Assembly (NCBI GenBank): GCA_900550065.1 | Contig: URQR01000035.1 | Span: forward strand, 1-13,641 | Length of the DNA: 13,641 bases | DNA from: an uncultured Eubacteriales bacterium | Lineage (GTDB): Bacteria > Bacillota > Clostridia > UBA1381 > UMGS1253 | Direction: 5' to 3' | Notes under the pieces: generated by a model | The model's input: only the letters and a program-made list of their open reading frames with translations | Told to the model about the DNA's origin: nothing | Database searches by the model: none | Shown here: positions 1 to 8,183 of the stretch, one piece after another | How the letters are laid out: every line of letters starts with the position of its first letter | Numbering within the stretch: position 1 is the stretch's first letter | Position numbers and translations under genes: made by a program

Positions 1-3000
1 ACATTGTGCTTCTCGCGTCAGACTTCCAGAACGCAATCCATACAGCCGAAATCTCGCGCGGGTTTGCAAATGTATACTTAATCCACTGTTCACCCTCCGC
101 TGCCCAGCGTGTGCCTAAATCGCCGTCAAGCGTATTTTCCGGCACATTTGCCGGCTCAGGAATGTCGCTCGCTTCAACCTCAATCTCCGCCATTGCGCGA
201 AGCGTAATATCGTAGATGTTGTACGTACCCGGATCGTCTGTCGCATAAACCTTTACAGTAGCAAGCCCCGGAAGTGCCTGTGCCTGTGTAACCTCCACCG
301 TATAGCCGTCGTCCGCTTTTGCCTCCACCGTGGGAACTGCTGTTGTACCATAAGGCAGAATAACTTTGTAATTCGTCGCAAGCGGGCTGAAATTGTCAAC
401 CGTCTGTCCGTCAACCGTCAGATCTGTCAGACGCGGCACAACAATTTCGCCGTCCGGAATTGTCCAGTCTTTTATCGCCGTGTAGGTATATTTGTAGTTC
501 GGCTCTGTCTGGCTGCCCTCCAGCAGACGGAACACAACCGCCAACTTGTAGTCCGTCACACCCGACGTATGAATCGCAAGCTTCTTCCACGCGCTTCTGT
601 CGTACTCCGCGTCGTTCTTTTTCGGCGAGGTCGGCAGCGGGTCAGCCGCCATTACCTCGAACTTTGCATCCGCCATATCGGAAACAATACCGGCCCACAT
701 GCGCTTGCCCTGCTTTTCAATAATCGCGGATTTGCCGTCTGCGGCAACAGTGATTTCGCCGTCCTGTACGTGTGCGAACCACCATACCTCCGACGCGCTC
801 GAAAGCGTCATCTCATCCTGCATAACAACCGCCTTGCGGTTATCCGTGAAGAGCAGACCTCTTTGTGCATTCTTTACCTTACTGCCATGTGCAGGCGCCA
901 TATCGACTACTGAAATTGCGCCGCGCGGCTTACTTTCAAAACGTGTAATCTTCGTCGTTGCGGAAACAACCTGATCCTCTGATGTACCCGGGTTTATCGT
1001 GATTGTATTATGCCCCTCCGCGCGGTTACGGTAATACGTCCAGCGCTGCCCGCCTACGCCGCCGCTAAAGTAGCTCGGCAGATTGTAGTTTTCCGTACCA
1101 ATATCGCTGATAAAGCGTACGCCGCCCGCATCAATAATAAAGTTACCGCTGTCAAGATTACCGTGGTTCACACCGTTGTATCCGCCGTGCAGGCCGGTAA
1201 ACACCGTGCCCGAATCGTTCCAGTCGCCGCGCATTGTCACTGTCTGAACGCCTGTCATATAGCGGTCAAGCGCGAGATGAACCTCTCTGTTGATATTGTT
1301 CGGGTCATAGTGCAGGATATCGTGAATTCCCGCGTTCTTTTTCCCGTTTACAATATCTTGCAGGCGCATCCCCGCCAAATCCGGATTACCAATCTTATTT
1401 GCAACCCAGAACAAGTGCGACGTATCGACATTGCCCTCGCCGCAGTCGTTGAAGTTCCACATGCCGTTCGTTCCCTCAATATAGTTCGGGAAATAACACG
1501 TCGTATCAAGCCCCGGCGCGTTGAACAGGCCGTAGTCCGTTCCCATTGCGGAATCAAGGCATTCAATCATATAGAACAGGTTGTTCGTACCATAAGCCCA
1601 GTAGCCCGGACCCTCCGGATAGCTGCCGTCCGGCGCATAGCAGCGAATGCCTTTTTCAATCGACTTAAGCACTTTACCCATCAGGTCGCCCGCGTCTTTT
1701 TCATACGCCGCCAAATCGCCAATCGCCGCACAAGCAAGCGTCAAACCGCCGTTGCAGACTGCGTTCCAGTTGTTGTCCGTATTTGTCCACCCGCTTCGGC
1801 CAAACGTGCCGTGCTTCGGCTCCATGTCCTCTTTCGTACCAGCGTACGCGCCGAGTCCGGCCTTGATACCATGCTTGTAGAGCCCTTCCTCAATTACCTT
1901 TCTCTGATCAGCCGTAAAGCCGTCATACATCCAGTCGTATCCAATTGCCACACCCTTCATAATACCTGCTGCGTCGAGGAAGTGGCCCGGGTGCCAATTA
2001 TCAAAGCCGCAGATAACCTTAAGGTGGTCATACGCCGCGTCGACATATTTTTTGTCGCCCGTCATTTGGTATGCAAGGCCCCACTGTAACATATAGCTTT
2101 CCGTATTTGTACCCTTGAGCCTGCCGCCGTCGTCCACACTGTATACCGGCGGCTGCGCGCTGCCTGCCATATTTTCAGCAGTCTTTAAAATCTTGTCGGC
2201 CCACTCTTTCATAAGCGGGTCTGTTTCATACAGGGATTTAATCCGTGCAAAATCGTCCGCATTTGCCAAAATGCGCGGATGCTGGGGCGCATTTGCCTTT
2301 AAGTCGGCAATAATCTTGCTGCCCTCCGGCCGTTCATATGTAAATGCAGCCATAACGTTGAGCATCAGCGACAAATCCGTTTCCCGGTTGAAAATATCTT
2401 TCGTGTCAGAAATGACAATCAACCCCATATCGTCCCAGAATACTTCTTTACCGAGCGCCTCCGCAATTGCGCGCAGCGGCACAAACGTTCTGTCGTCGCC
2501 CGTCACAGTCGCAGCGGTGTCAATCTGAATCTCCTGCCCGTTTTTATAAATCTTGTCCGAACCAATCGTCAGCTCAATCGTATCGCTGCCGAGCTTAATT
2601 GTAACTTTTTCCGTCGCGCCGTCATAGCCAACGTCCGCGCCGAAGCCCTCTGCGATAAAGCGCACCGGCACGAGCGTACGGTCGTTGCTCGTAAACGGAA
2701 CAACATTTTCATTGTTCTCATCAATTGGTTTCTTTGCCTTCTTCACAAGCGCGGACGGACAGTCTAACTTTAAGCAGACCGCATCGTTAACGCGCGACAA
2801 ATCAGCCGGGTTCGCCGTCGGTGCCGGCGTTGCTACTGCGTTTGACCCGTCAAAATAAATCGTGTCAAGATACAGCACCGTCTCTGGGTCGTTTTCCATC
2901 CCCCAACCCGTGGAGAACAGCTTTAATGAATCAATCTGATGCCAGCCAATCGGCGTACGCGTCTTGCCGAGCGAGCTCAGCGTCTTATTTACTTCCGTCC

Positions 3001-3154
3001 ACGCTTTTGGCGGAAGCGTCAGCGATGTGCCGTAATAGTCGTCGCCGTCCGTCGTTTCCGCGTTCTGGCTGTCAAAGCGCAAATACAGCTTTTGTTCCTT
3101 ATCGGAGCTGTTATAGATATTAAAACTAAATTCCGTATAGCAACGCAAATCACC
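1..3154 (-). CDS. Heparinase II/III-like polysaccharide lyase, main part downstream of an in-frame TAG; C-terminus off window
   Basis: This is the same frame as the signal-peptide part at 3155-4063 and is separated from it only by a TAG. I checked every codon from 3154 down to 2 and found no other stop. Counting from the ATG at 4063 (TAG = residue 303), the order is: rest of a beta-sandwich, carbohydrate-binding-like domain (to about 405); a copper-amine-oxidase-N-like (PF07833-type) domain at about 425-553 with two similar halves (TLVPVRFIAEGFG and TFVPLRAIAEALG); an alpha/alpha-toroid lyase domain from about 595, with EGPGYWAYG near 815-825; a heparinase II/III C-terminal domain (PF07940-like) near 960-1180 with NHGNLDSGNF, ISDIGTENY and EGHNTITIN; an Ig-like domain at about 1208-1285; then the start of an F5/8-C (discoidin) domain, DGDLGTRW. 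The family cleaves uronate-containing polysaccharides by beta-elimination outside the cell. The substrate cannot be told. Translated alone it has no signal peptide. A weak AGGGTGA lies just before a TTG at 3148-3146, so reinitiation is conceivable. Confidence 0.85.
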
Positions 3155-3157
3155 CTA
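3155..3157 (-). other. In-frame TAG interrupting the lyase gene
   Basis: On the minus strand the codons run AAA ATT TAG GGT GAT TTG. The frame before it (302 codons) and after it (1,051 codons to the window edge) is one continuous open frame with coherent domain content on both sides, and there is no frameshift. One base change from CAG, AAG, GAG, TGG, TCG, TTG, TAT or TAC would produce it. It could be a nonsense mutation, a base-calling error, or a decoded amber codon. Confidence 0.9.
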
Positions 3158-4063
3158 AATTTTGCCAAAAATCAGATTCGGCTTATCAGAAAACTTCCAC
3201 GCCGCACTATATTTTGTGTCTTTAACATTTTTTGTGTCCGCCTTCAGCCCCAGCGCCTCAATATCCTTTTTGCTGTCGCAGTCAAAGAGCGCCGTTTTGC
3301 CCTTCATCGTTACATTGCCGCTCGGCGTCGGTACGCTTGACGGCGTTGGTGTTGCAGCGGGCTTAAAGGTCGTCGTCGGCCCCTGCACATCCTTACCTGT
3401 AATATCCTTTGGCGCAGCAGCCTCATAAATTTTGAAGTTGTCGACGAGCAGGCTAGAACCTGCGCCCTTTCCTTCAATATATAGGCGGACTAAAATCATT
3501 CCTACAGCCGAGCCGGATACCGGGACATCCTTTTCTACCTGTTTGCCCGCAACGTACGAAGAATATGTAAGTGTTTCTAAGTTTAAGGCAAAGGCAACGT
3601 TAAGCCAAGCGCCCTTTTTAACCGTGCCAAGCCCCTTGCCGCTGCCGGCGGACGTTACCTTTCCGTCGTTGGCAATCTTCATCAAAAGGCCGTCTTTTCT
3701 CGACTGGTCCTTAAACTGGATATTGCCGCTCACACCCGCTTTCGTCGTCGAAAGGTCCATTTCGATAACGATATGCTTCGTCGGGTTGGGCATTGCAACC
3801 TCCATATAGCAGTCCTCCGTTACCGGGTCTGCCATTTCAATTTTCATGTACTGATTGTTCTTGCTGTCCTTTTCCGGTGCGATAGAGTTAGACTTCGGAA
3901 CGACCGTCAGGCCCTCCGTTGGCTCCTTCCCCGCTTCGTCGTATGTGCGATTATAGAAGATTGCTTCTCCTACAGCATCTTCCGCAGCAAACGAAACAGC
4001 CGGAAAACAAGATAGTACAAATGCCATAATAAGCGCCCATACTACCGCTTTGTTTTTTAACAT
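3155..4063 (-). CDS. Signal peptide and N-terminal binding domains of the secreted lyase, ending at an in-frame TAG
   Basis: The ATG at 4063-4061 is preceded by AAGGGGG seven bases upstream, which supports this start. Residues 1-26 form a typical Sec signal peptide (short K-containing N-region, hydrophobic core, SFA-A cleavage site). About 30-215 reads as a LamG/concanavalin-like beta-sandwich (ends in LLVDNFKIYE). A Pro/Thr/Ser linker follows at about 225-245. From about 250 a second beta-sandwich begins (ALFDCDSKKDIEALGL) and is cut in mid-domain by TAG after NLIFGKI. The same frame then continues with a plausible beta-strand (YTEFSFNIYNSSD), so the 302-residue product is a fragment of one gene, not a natural end. 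If TAG really stops translation, the cell would export only the binding modules without the lyase. The alternative is readthrough or recoding (see findings). Confidence 0.85.
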   Translation of the reverse strand: MLKNKAVVWALIMAFVLSCFPAVSFAAEDAVGEAIFYNRTYDEAGKEPTEGLTVVPKSNSIAPEKDSKNNQYMKIEMADPVTEDCYMEVAMPNPTKHIVIEMDLSTTKAGVSGNIQFKDQSRKDGLLMKIANDGKVTSAGSGKGLGTVKKGAWLNVAFALNLETLTYSSYVAGKQVEKDVPVSGSAVGMILVRLYIEGKGAGSSLLVDNFKIYEAAAPKDITGKDVQGPTTTFKPAATPTPSSVPTPSGNVTMKGKTALFDCDSKKDIEALGLKADTKNVKDTKYSAAWKFSDKPNLIFGKI

Positions 4064-4095
4064 AGTATTGCCCCCTTTATATTGTTTTCATAAAT

Positions 4096-4124
4096 ATTAT
4101 AAACCCACAATACCAAATTTGCAA
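4096..4124 (-). promoter_or_regulatory. Sigma-A-type promoter of the lyase gene
   Basis: Read on the minus strand: -35 TTGCAA (4124-4119), a 17-base spacer, and a perfect -10 TATAAT (4101-4096). The start codon is about 33 bases further on, with AAAGGGGG as ribosome binding site. Seen in sequence; not tested. Confidence 0.6.
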
Positions 4125-4265
4125 TATTTTTTACGAAAATTATCAAAATATTATCCAAAATCATCCTGTTTATCCGTTTAATGATTTATAAAATTTTAAT
4201 AAAATCCTCCATAAATAGTTATTTTTCGCCCAGCGTCCCCCTCCTATACTTGCTTATTTACACAA

Positions 4266-4281
4266 ATTATGGTACCATAAT
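4266..4281. promoter_or_regulatory. 16-bp perfect palindrome, possible operator
   Basis: ATTATGGTACCATAAT reads the same on both strands. It lies 127 bases before the ECF S start, beside CATAAT/TACCAT hexamers that could act as -10. A symmetric site of this size next to a transporter promoter suggests a dimeric regulator, but no regulator can be assigned. Confidence 0.4.
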
Positions 4282-4342
4282 GCAAAGGTCTCTCTTTGGC
4301 AGAAACCGTTTTGGTGCGCGGCTTTATCCACGCAGACCGCAT
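4280..4342 (+). promoter_or_regulatory. Structured leader before the ECF operon
   Basis: The outer arms ATGC-AAA-GGTCT (4280-4291) and AGACC-GCAT (4334-4342) pair with a three-A bulge and enclose about 42 bases. An alternative local hairpin pairs TGCAAAG with CTTTG(G)CA. The two are mutually exclusive, which is the shape of a conformational switch. No U-run follows, so it is not a simple terminator. No known riboswitch core was recognised. Confidence 0.35.
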
Positions 4343-4407
4343 AATAAAGTGCATACATATATTTTATTTATATGTTAATTTTAATTTATATAAGGGGTTG
4401 AAGTAGT

Positions 4408-5001
4408 ATGAAGTCTTCAAAAGTATCTACACTCGTTCGTCTTGCGCTGTTATCGGCAATTATTGTCATAATGGCGTTTACGCCGCTGGGCTTTCTCAAT
4501 ATTGGGCCCTTTGCGATTACTTTTCTAACAATTCCTGTCATAATCGGCGCGATTACGATGGGGCCGGCGGCAGGCCTATTTTTAGGCGGCCTATTCGGTT
4601 TAATGAGCTTTATCCAGTGTTTTCAGGGCAGCGCGCTCGGCAGTATCCTGCTCTCAATTAATCCGTTTTTGACCTTTTTTAACTGTATGGTTCCGCGTTT
4701 ACTAATGGGGTGGCTGTGCGGTCTGCTGTACAAGTTTATGAACCGTAACGGAAAAGATGGCATTATTGCTGTCGGTACCGCCAGCATCTCGGGCGCGCTG
4801 ATGAATACGCTGTTCTTTATGACGTCCTTTATGCTGTGCTTCGGCAGCACGGAGTACGTTCAAAATATGCAGGGTGGTATGAATGTCTTTGTCTTTCTCG
4901 CCGGTATGGTCGGACTCAATGGTATCGTAGAAGCCATTTCGTGCGCAGTTATCGGCACGGCAGTCAGCAAGCCGCTGCTTAAATTTATCAAAAAGGGTTG
5001 A
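4408..5001 (+). CDS. ECF transporter S component (PF12822-like), substrate unknown
   Basis: This is a 197-residue integral membrane protein with about six hydrophobic segments (roughly 8-30, 35-52, 55-72, 84-106, 117-145, 160-187) and a basic tail. The N-terminal helix has the small-residue AxxxA pattern (A13, A17) that in ECF S components packs against the shared T component. The TPLGFLNIG...ITFLTIPVIIGAITMGP...GLFFG-type opening is characteristic of the PanT/CbrT-like branch. S components bind a vitamin or related molecule and work with a shared EcfA/A'/T energizing module, which is not in this window. Start: ATG with AGGGG ten bases upstream. It is first in an operon and ends seven bases before the peptidase gene. 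Whether it takes pantothenate, folate, a corrinoid or something else cannot be told from sequence alone. Confidence 0.85.
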   Translation: MKSSKVSTLVRLALLSAIIVIMAFTPLGFLNIGPFAITFLTIPVIIGAITMGPAAGLFLGGLFGLMSFIQCFQGSALGSILLSINPFLTFFNCMVPRLLMGWLCGLLYKFMNRNGKDGIIAVGTASISGALMNTLFFMTSFMLCFGSTEYVQNMQGGMNVFVFLAGMVGLNGIVEAISCAVIGTAVSKPLLKFIKKG

Positions 5002-5008
5002 TTTATCT

Positions 5009-5977
5009 ATGAAAGAAATATCAATCACACAAATTGGCAATATAAAAATCGGGAACGCGCAAAACACAGAGGCCGCAACGGGCGTAACGGTGCTCCTGTG
5101 CGAAAGCGGCGCGGTCTGTGGCGTGGACGTGCGCGGCGGCGGCCCCGCCTCGCGCGAAACGCAGCTATTAAACCCGCTCGCGGCGGCTGATAAAATCCAC
5201 GCTGTGCTGCTCAGTGGCGGAAGCGCGTTCGGACTCGACGCGGCTGGCGGCGTTATGCAGTATTTAGAAGAACGCGATATCGGCTTTGAAACAGGGATTG
5301 CAAAAGTTCCGCTCGTGTGCCAGTCATGTATCTTTGACCTCGGCATCGGCGACAAAAGCGTACGCCCTACCAAAGAAATGGCGTATGAAGCGTGTGAAAA
5401 TGCACAGAAGGGCGGTTTCCGGCCCGGCAATTATGGCGCGGGCACGGGCGCGACAGCCGGTAAGCTGCTCGGCGCGGACTATATGATGAAAACGGGAATC
5501 GGCACATATGCGGCCGAGCTTGGAAACGGCCTGCAGGTTGGCGCCATCGTATGCGTTAACGCGCTTGGCGATATCTACGACGAGGCTGGCAAGCAGATTG
5601 CGGGTCTGCTCGACGAGACGAAAACCGGCTTTCGCAGTACAAAAGCGCTGATGTACGCCGCGTACGACGCTCCCGCCCCACCGCTTCACGCCAACACGAC
5701 AATTGGCGCGGTGGTTACAAATGCAGAGTTTTCTAAAGCGGAAATGAACAAAATTGCGGCAATGGCACACAACGGCTATGCACGTGCAATTGCACCCGTC
5801 AACACAACGGCGGACGGCGACAGCCTCTATGCGATGTCTGTCGGCGAAATACAAGCTGATATTAATATTATCGGCACGCTTGCCGCTGATGTGGTACAAA
5901 AGGCAATTTACAACGCGGTATGGGAGACAGGCAGTGCATATGGTCTTCCCTGCGCGAAGGATATTTGTTTAAAATGA
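5009..5977 (+). CDS. P1 family (S58, DmpA/NylC-type) self-processing aminopeptidase/amidohydrolase
   Basis: The 322 residues match the family's usual length. Visible family motifs: LLSGGSAFGLDAAGG (67-81), VPLVCQSCIFDLGIGD (100-115), GAGTGATAGK (143-152), the ANTTIGAVVTNAEF segment, and ARAIAPVNTTADGD (258-270). In this fold the precursor cuts itself before the nucleophile. Here Asn229-Thr230 is the expected cleavage point, giving alpha and beta chains and an N-terminal Thr nucleophile, as in NylC (Asn-Thr), whereas DmpA and BapA use Ser. Known members act on D-amino-acid or beta-alanyl peptides and on amide oligomers. No signal peptide, so cytoplasmic. It lies between an S component and a DUF1835-like gene with seven bases and nine bases of spacing, so co-transcription is likely. 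The SD is weak (AAGGG), suggesting translational coupling. The real substrate is unknown. Confidence 0.9.
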   Translation: MKEISITQIGNIKIGNAQNTEAATGVTVLLCESGAVCGVDVRGGGPASRETQLLNPLAAADKIHAVLLSGGSAFGLDAAGGVMQYLEERDIGFETGIAKVPLVCQSCIFDLGIGDKSVRPTKEMAYEACENAQKGGFRPGNYGAGTGATAGKLLGADYMMKTGIGTYAAELGNGLQVGAIVCVNALGDIYDEAGKQIAGLLDETKTGFRSTKALMYAAYDAPAPPLHANTTIGAVVTNAEFSKAEMNKIAAMAHNGYARAIAPVNTTADGDSLYAMSVGEIQADINIIGTLAADVVQKAIYNAVWETGSAYGLPCAKDICLK

Positions 5978-5986
5978 GGTGACAAA

Positions 5987-6877
5987 ATGCTTGAGGTCGT
6001 GTTCACCGACAGTGAAAAAGGCGCCATGCGGCTCGCTAAGCGGTATGATGAAACCGCTATGCATAATGGCCCGATAAGCTATGTCGGAAAAAAGCCCTCT
6101 AAAGCCGAGCTAAAAGAGCTAAAACGGCGCTATGCTGGTAAGCCGGTCGGCGGCGACCCAAGCGAAGTCGTTAGCATTGGCTTTCTGCTTGACATTGGCG
6201 CAATTGACGGCGAGCTCGACGGCGCGGCGCGTATCAAGGTGCTGCGTCGGCTCTGGGGCAGGTTCAACTTTGACGGCAATGCGTCGGTTGGATTTTTCCA
6301 AAGCTGCCGCGCCGATGCGGACAAGCTTTTGTCCACTGCGCAAAGCGGTACGCCGCTCCGGCTTTGGGTCAGCAGTGCACCGTATTCTGTCTGCGGGTTT
6401 TACTATGTATGCTATCTGCTGCGCGAGATAGACTGCCAGATAAACATCATTTTCCTACCGGACTATATGGAGACGGAAAACGGAGCCGTTTCGTACAGCA
6501 CATGGGGCGAAGTTATGCCGGGGCAGTTTTACCGTTTTTTGCCGCTTCAGCGAACAGTCTCCGCCGGTGAGAAGCGAATGCGTGCCGAGAAGTGGCGTAC
6601 CCTGATGCTGGAGACTGCGCCCTTACGGGCCGTCGTCAACGGTATGCCGCTCTCCGTACCGGAAATCTTCTATGATTCTATTATTATAAATAACCTCCCC
6701 AATAGTGAATTTGTGATGGCAAAGCTAATCGGCGACCTTTTGGGCAAGTACCGAATCGGCGTAAGTGACAGCTGGTACGCGCTGCGCATTGAACAAATGA
6801 TTGCTGACGGCGTGCTGACTGTCGTCTGCGAAGGTGACGCATCGCACCCTTACGGGAAACAATTGAAAAAAGCGTAA
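5987..6877 (+). CDS. DUF1835/DUF3658-like protein of unknown function
   Basis: Residues 1-130 open with MLEVVFTDSEKGAM, the GDS-like start of DUF1835 proteins. The C-terminal part (about 195-285) has W203, LETAPLRAVVNG, the VPEIFYDSII segment, KLIGDLLG and GVSDSWYALRIEQMI, which match the DUF3658 pattern. Length is normal for the two-domain family, and there is no signal peptide or membrane segment. The function is not established and I do not propose an activity. The start ATG follows GAGGTGA, which overlaps the stop of the peptidase gene. It is the last gene of the ECF operon, and transcription ends in the hairpin directly after its TAA. Confidence 0.75.
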   Translation: MLEVVFTDSEKGAMRLAKRYDETAMHNGPISYVGKKPSKAELKELKRRYAGKPVGGDPSEVVSIGFLLDIGAIDGELDGAARIKVLRRLWGRFNFDGNASVGFFQSCRADADKLLSTAQSGTPLRLWVSSAPYSVCGFYYVCYLLREIDCQINIIFLPDYMETENGAVSYSTWGEVMPGQFYRFLPLQRTVSAGEKRMRAEKWRTLMLETAPLRAVVNGMPLSVPEIFYDSIIINNLPNSEFVMAKLIGDLLGKYRIGVSDSWYALRIEQMIADGVLTVVCEGDASHPYGKQLKKA

Positions 6878-6878
6878 C

Positions 6879-6912
6879 AAAAAAAGATATGGCGTTTGCC
6901 ATATCTTTTTTT
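6879..6912. terminator. Bidirectional intrinsic terminator
   Basis: A perfect 15-bp stem: seven A's plus GATATGGC pair with GCCATATC plus seven T's around a GTTT loop. It starts two bases after the DUF1835-like stop and ends two bases before the stop of the convergent PstS-like gene. It has a U-tract in both directions and so serves both. Confidence 0.92.
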
Positions 6913-6913
6913 G

Positions 6914-8146
6914 TTAATTCACCGCTACATAGCCCGTCTCATCGACAATGCGCTGCCCCTGCTCACCACGAATCCACTCGAGCAGCGGCTGACAGTTTGG
7001 ATTAGAGTATTGTGTCGTCACCGCATAAAACTCCGACGCAATCGGATACGTGCCATTGATAATATTTTCTTTTGTCGGCGCAACGCCGTCGAGCTTCAGC
7101 AGCTTGATTTGGTTATTTTGCACCATCTCTGTGCTATAGAACCGGAACGAGTAGCCAATCGCATTTTTATAGTTTTTGTAGTCCGCCGTTTGTTCTATGA
7201 TCCCCCCCATACCGGTAACGACGTCCTCCTTCGGCGGAGCCATCAATGTTTTTCCCTGCATAAGTTTTTGCAGTGCGGTCTGGCTTCCGCTCCCCTCGTC
7301 CCGCTGGAACGCGCGTATTTTCCCCATATTGGACCCAAACGCGCTCCAGTCTGTGACCTCGCCCGAATAGATTTGCTGTATCTGCTCGACAGTGAGGCCG
7401 TCGACAGGGTTTTTCGCGTTGACAAAAAAGACAAATGCCTCTTTGCCAATCGGCGTAAAGGTCAGCTCCACGCCCTTTTCCTTTGCATATGCGGCCTGCT
7501 TTTCCGACGCGGACGCGACAAAAATCATATCCGTTTGACCTTTAATCAGCCGTTCGTACGCTTTAGACGTTGTAAAGCACTGTAAATAATCGTTAAAAAC
7601 GGGACTGTCATCAAATATTTCTTTCGGATACACCGCCTGTGCAAACGCGGCATAAACCGGGTAAAGCGCGGTTGCGCCGTCGAGCCGCGGCAGCTCCTGC
7701 GTCAGTGTAAGCGACGGTTCTTCGTCTAACACGACAATCTTTGAATCTTCCCCATACGGCATATAGTCCGCAAAAATTCGCTCGCTTTCCCCTATCGTCG
7801 GAATATTGTTATCAAGGTTCTCATAAATTGCATACCCGCCCCACGTGAGCGTCACCGCTGCAAATGCAGCTAAAAGCGGTATGTAAATTGATTTCTTCTT
7901 AATAAGACCCCATATAATACACGGTAACGCTGCAATCGCAATCAATGTATAAATCAGCCCAACTACAAAGGTGTAATTCCCTATTCCCCCAAATGCGGCA
8001 ATTACAATTAAATATAATGCCAAAAGCATAATTGTAATTTCGCCAAGAAGTGATAAAATCAGCTTTCCTGCAATAACATACGATTTAGTGAACAAAAGAC
8101 CGCTACCAAGTAAAAGAAACGCAAGCCAGACCAAAATCCATATCAT
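6914..8146 (-). CDS. Membrane-anchored PstS-like phosphate/oxyanion-binding protein
   Basis: 410 residues. Four hydrophobic helices (about 1-19, 26-52, 58-82, 88-106) have positive charges K21/K28 and KKK 83-85 placed to put both ends outside. From about 115 a periplasmic-binding-protein domain (PBP_like_2/PstS type) follows: LDGATALYPVYAAFAQAVY (155-173) is the first phosphate-loop region, TDMIFVASASE (205-215) the second, and RDEGSGSQTAL (282-292) the PstS RxxGSGS/T signature. There is no lipobox. The usual pstCAB genes are absent on both sides, so it may be an orphan receptor or sensor. The ATG at 8146 is the first possible start, because TGA lies two codons upstream in frame. The SD is a G-run (GGGGGG). 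A stronger GGAGGTG lies further upstream but would start only a tiny peptide that ends at that TGA. Confidence 0.82.
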   Translation of the reverse strand: MIWILVWLAFLLLGSGLLFTKSYVIAGKLILSLLGEITIMLLALYLIVIAAFGGIGNYTFVVGLIYTLIAIAALPCIIWGLIKKKSIYIPLLAAFAAVTLTWGGYAIYENLDNNIPTIGESERIFADYMPYGEDSKIVVLDEEPSLTLTQELPRLDGATALYPVYAAFAQAVYPKEIFDDSPVFNDYLQCFTTSKAYERLIKGQTDMIFVASASEKQAAYAKEKGVELTFTPIGKEAFVFFVNAKNPVDGLTVEQIQQIYSGEVTDWSAFGSNMGKIRAFQRDEGSGSQTALQKLMQGKTLMAPPKEDVVTGMGGIIEQTADYKNYKNAIGYSFRFYSTEMVQNNQIKLLKLDGVAPTKENIINGTYPIASEFYAVTTQYSNPNCQPLLEWIRGEQGQRIVDETGYVAVN

Positions 8147-8183
8147 ATCTCATCCCCCCGCTTTCACTTTCTTTTTCACCTCC

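Larger units (their letters stand above)
4064..4407. other. Divergent intergenic region between the lyase and the ECF operon
   Basis: These 344 bases are AT-rich at both ends and hold no convincing gene. The left part carries the lyase promoter. The right part (4230-4350) carries a TATACT at 4245-4250 that might serve as -10 for the ECF operon, though I see no good -35, then a 16-bp palindrome, then a hairpin-forming leader. I compared it from memory with TPP, FMN, cobalamin, THF and preQ1 riboswitch cores, since these often precede ECF S genes, and recognised none. Confidence 0.6.

Noticed and set aside
1010..2089. A 359-codon open frame on the plus strand opposite the lyase
   Set aside because: It is antisense to a clear lyase frame, has low-complexity Ala/Val/Arg/Ile content and no recognisable domain. 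The GC-rich wobble bases of the real gene explain its openness.
3155..3157. Selenocysteine-type recoding at the lyase stop
   Set aside because: Selenocysteine uses TGA, and this codon is TAG.
4181..4378. A 65-codon frame in the divergent intergenic region
   Set aside because: No SD, no similarity recognised, and it runs through the palindrome and the structured leader.
4240..4407. A TPP, FMN, THF, preQ1 or cobalamin riboswitch before the ECF gene
   Set aside because: None of the conserved core sequences that I know for these classes is present.
4702..5899. Minus-strand frames of 242 and 191 codons opposite the ECF and peptidase genes
   Set aside because: Both lie antisense to well-supported genes and show no domain or ribosome binding site.
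6896..7585. A 229-codon plus-strand frame opposite the PstS-like gene
   Set aside because: It overlaps the terminator and the binding-protein domain, has no SD and an Arg/His-rich composition typical of a shadow frame.
8151..8183. A longer start or short upstream peptide for the PstS-like gene beginning at GTG/ATG after GGAGGTG
   Set aside because: An in-frame TGA lies two codons before the ATG at 8146. Changing the G-run length does not restore the gene's frame, and the possible peptide is too short to support.
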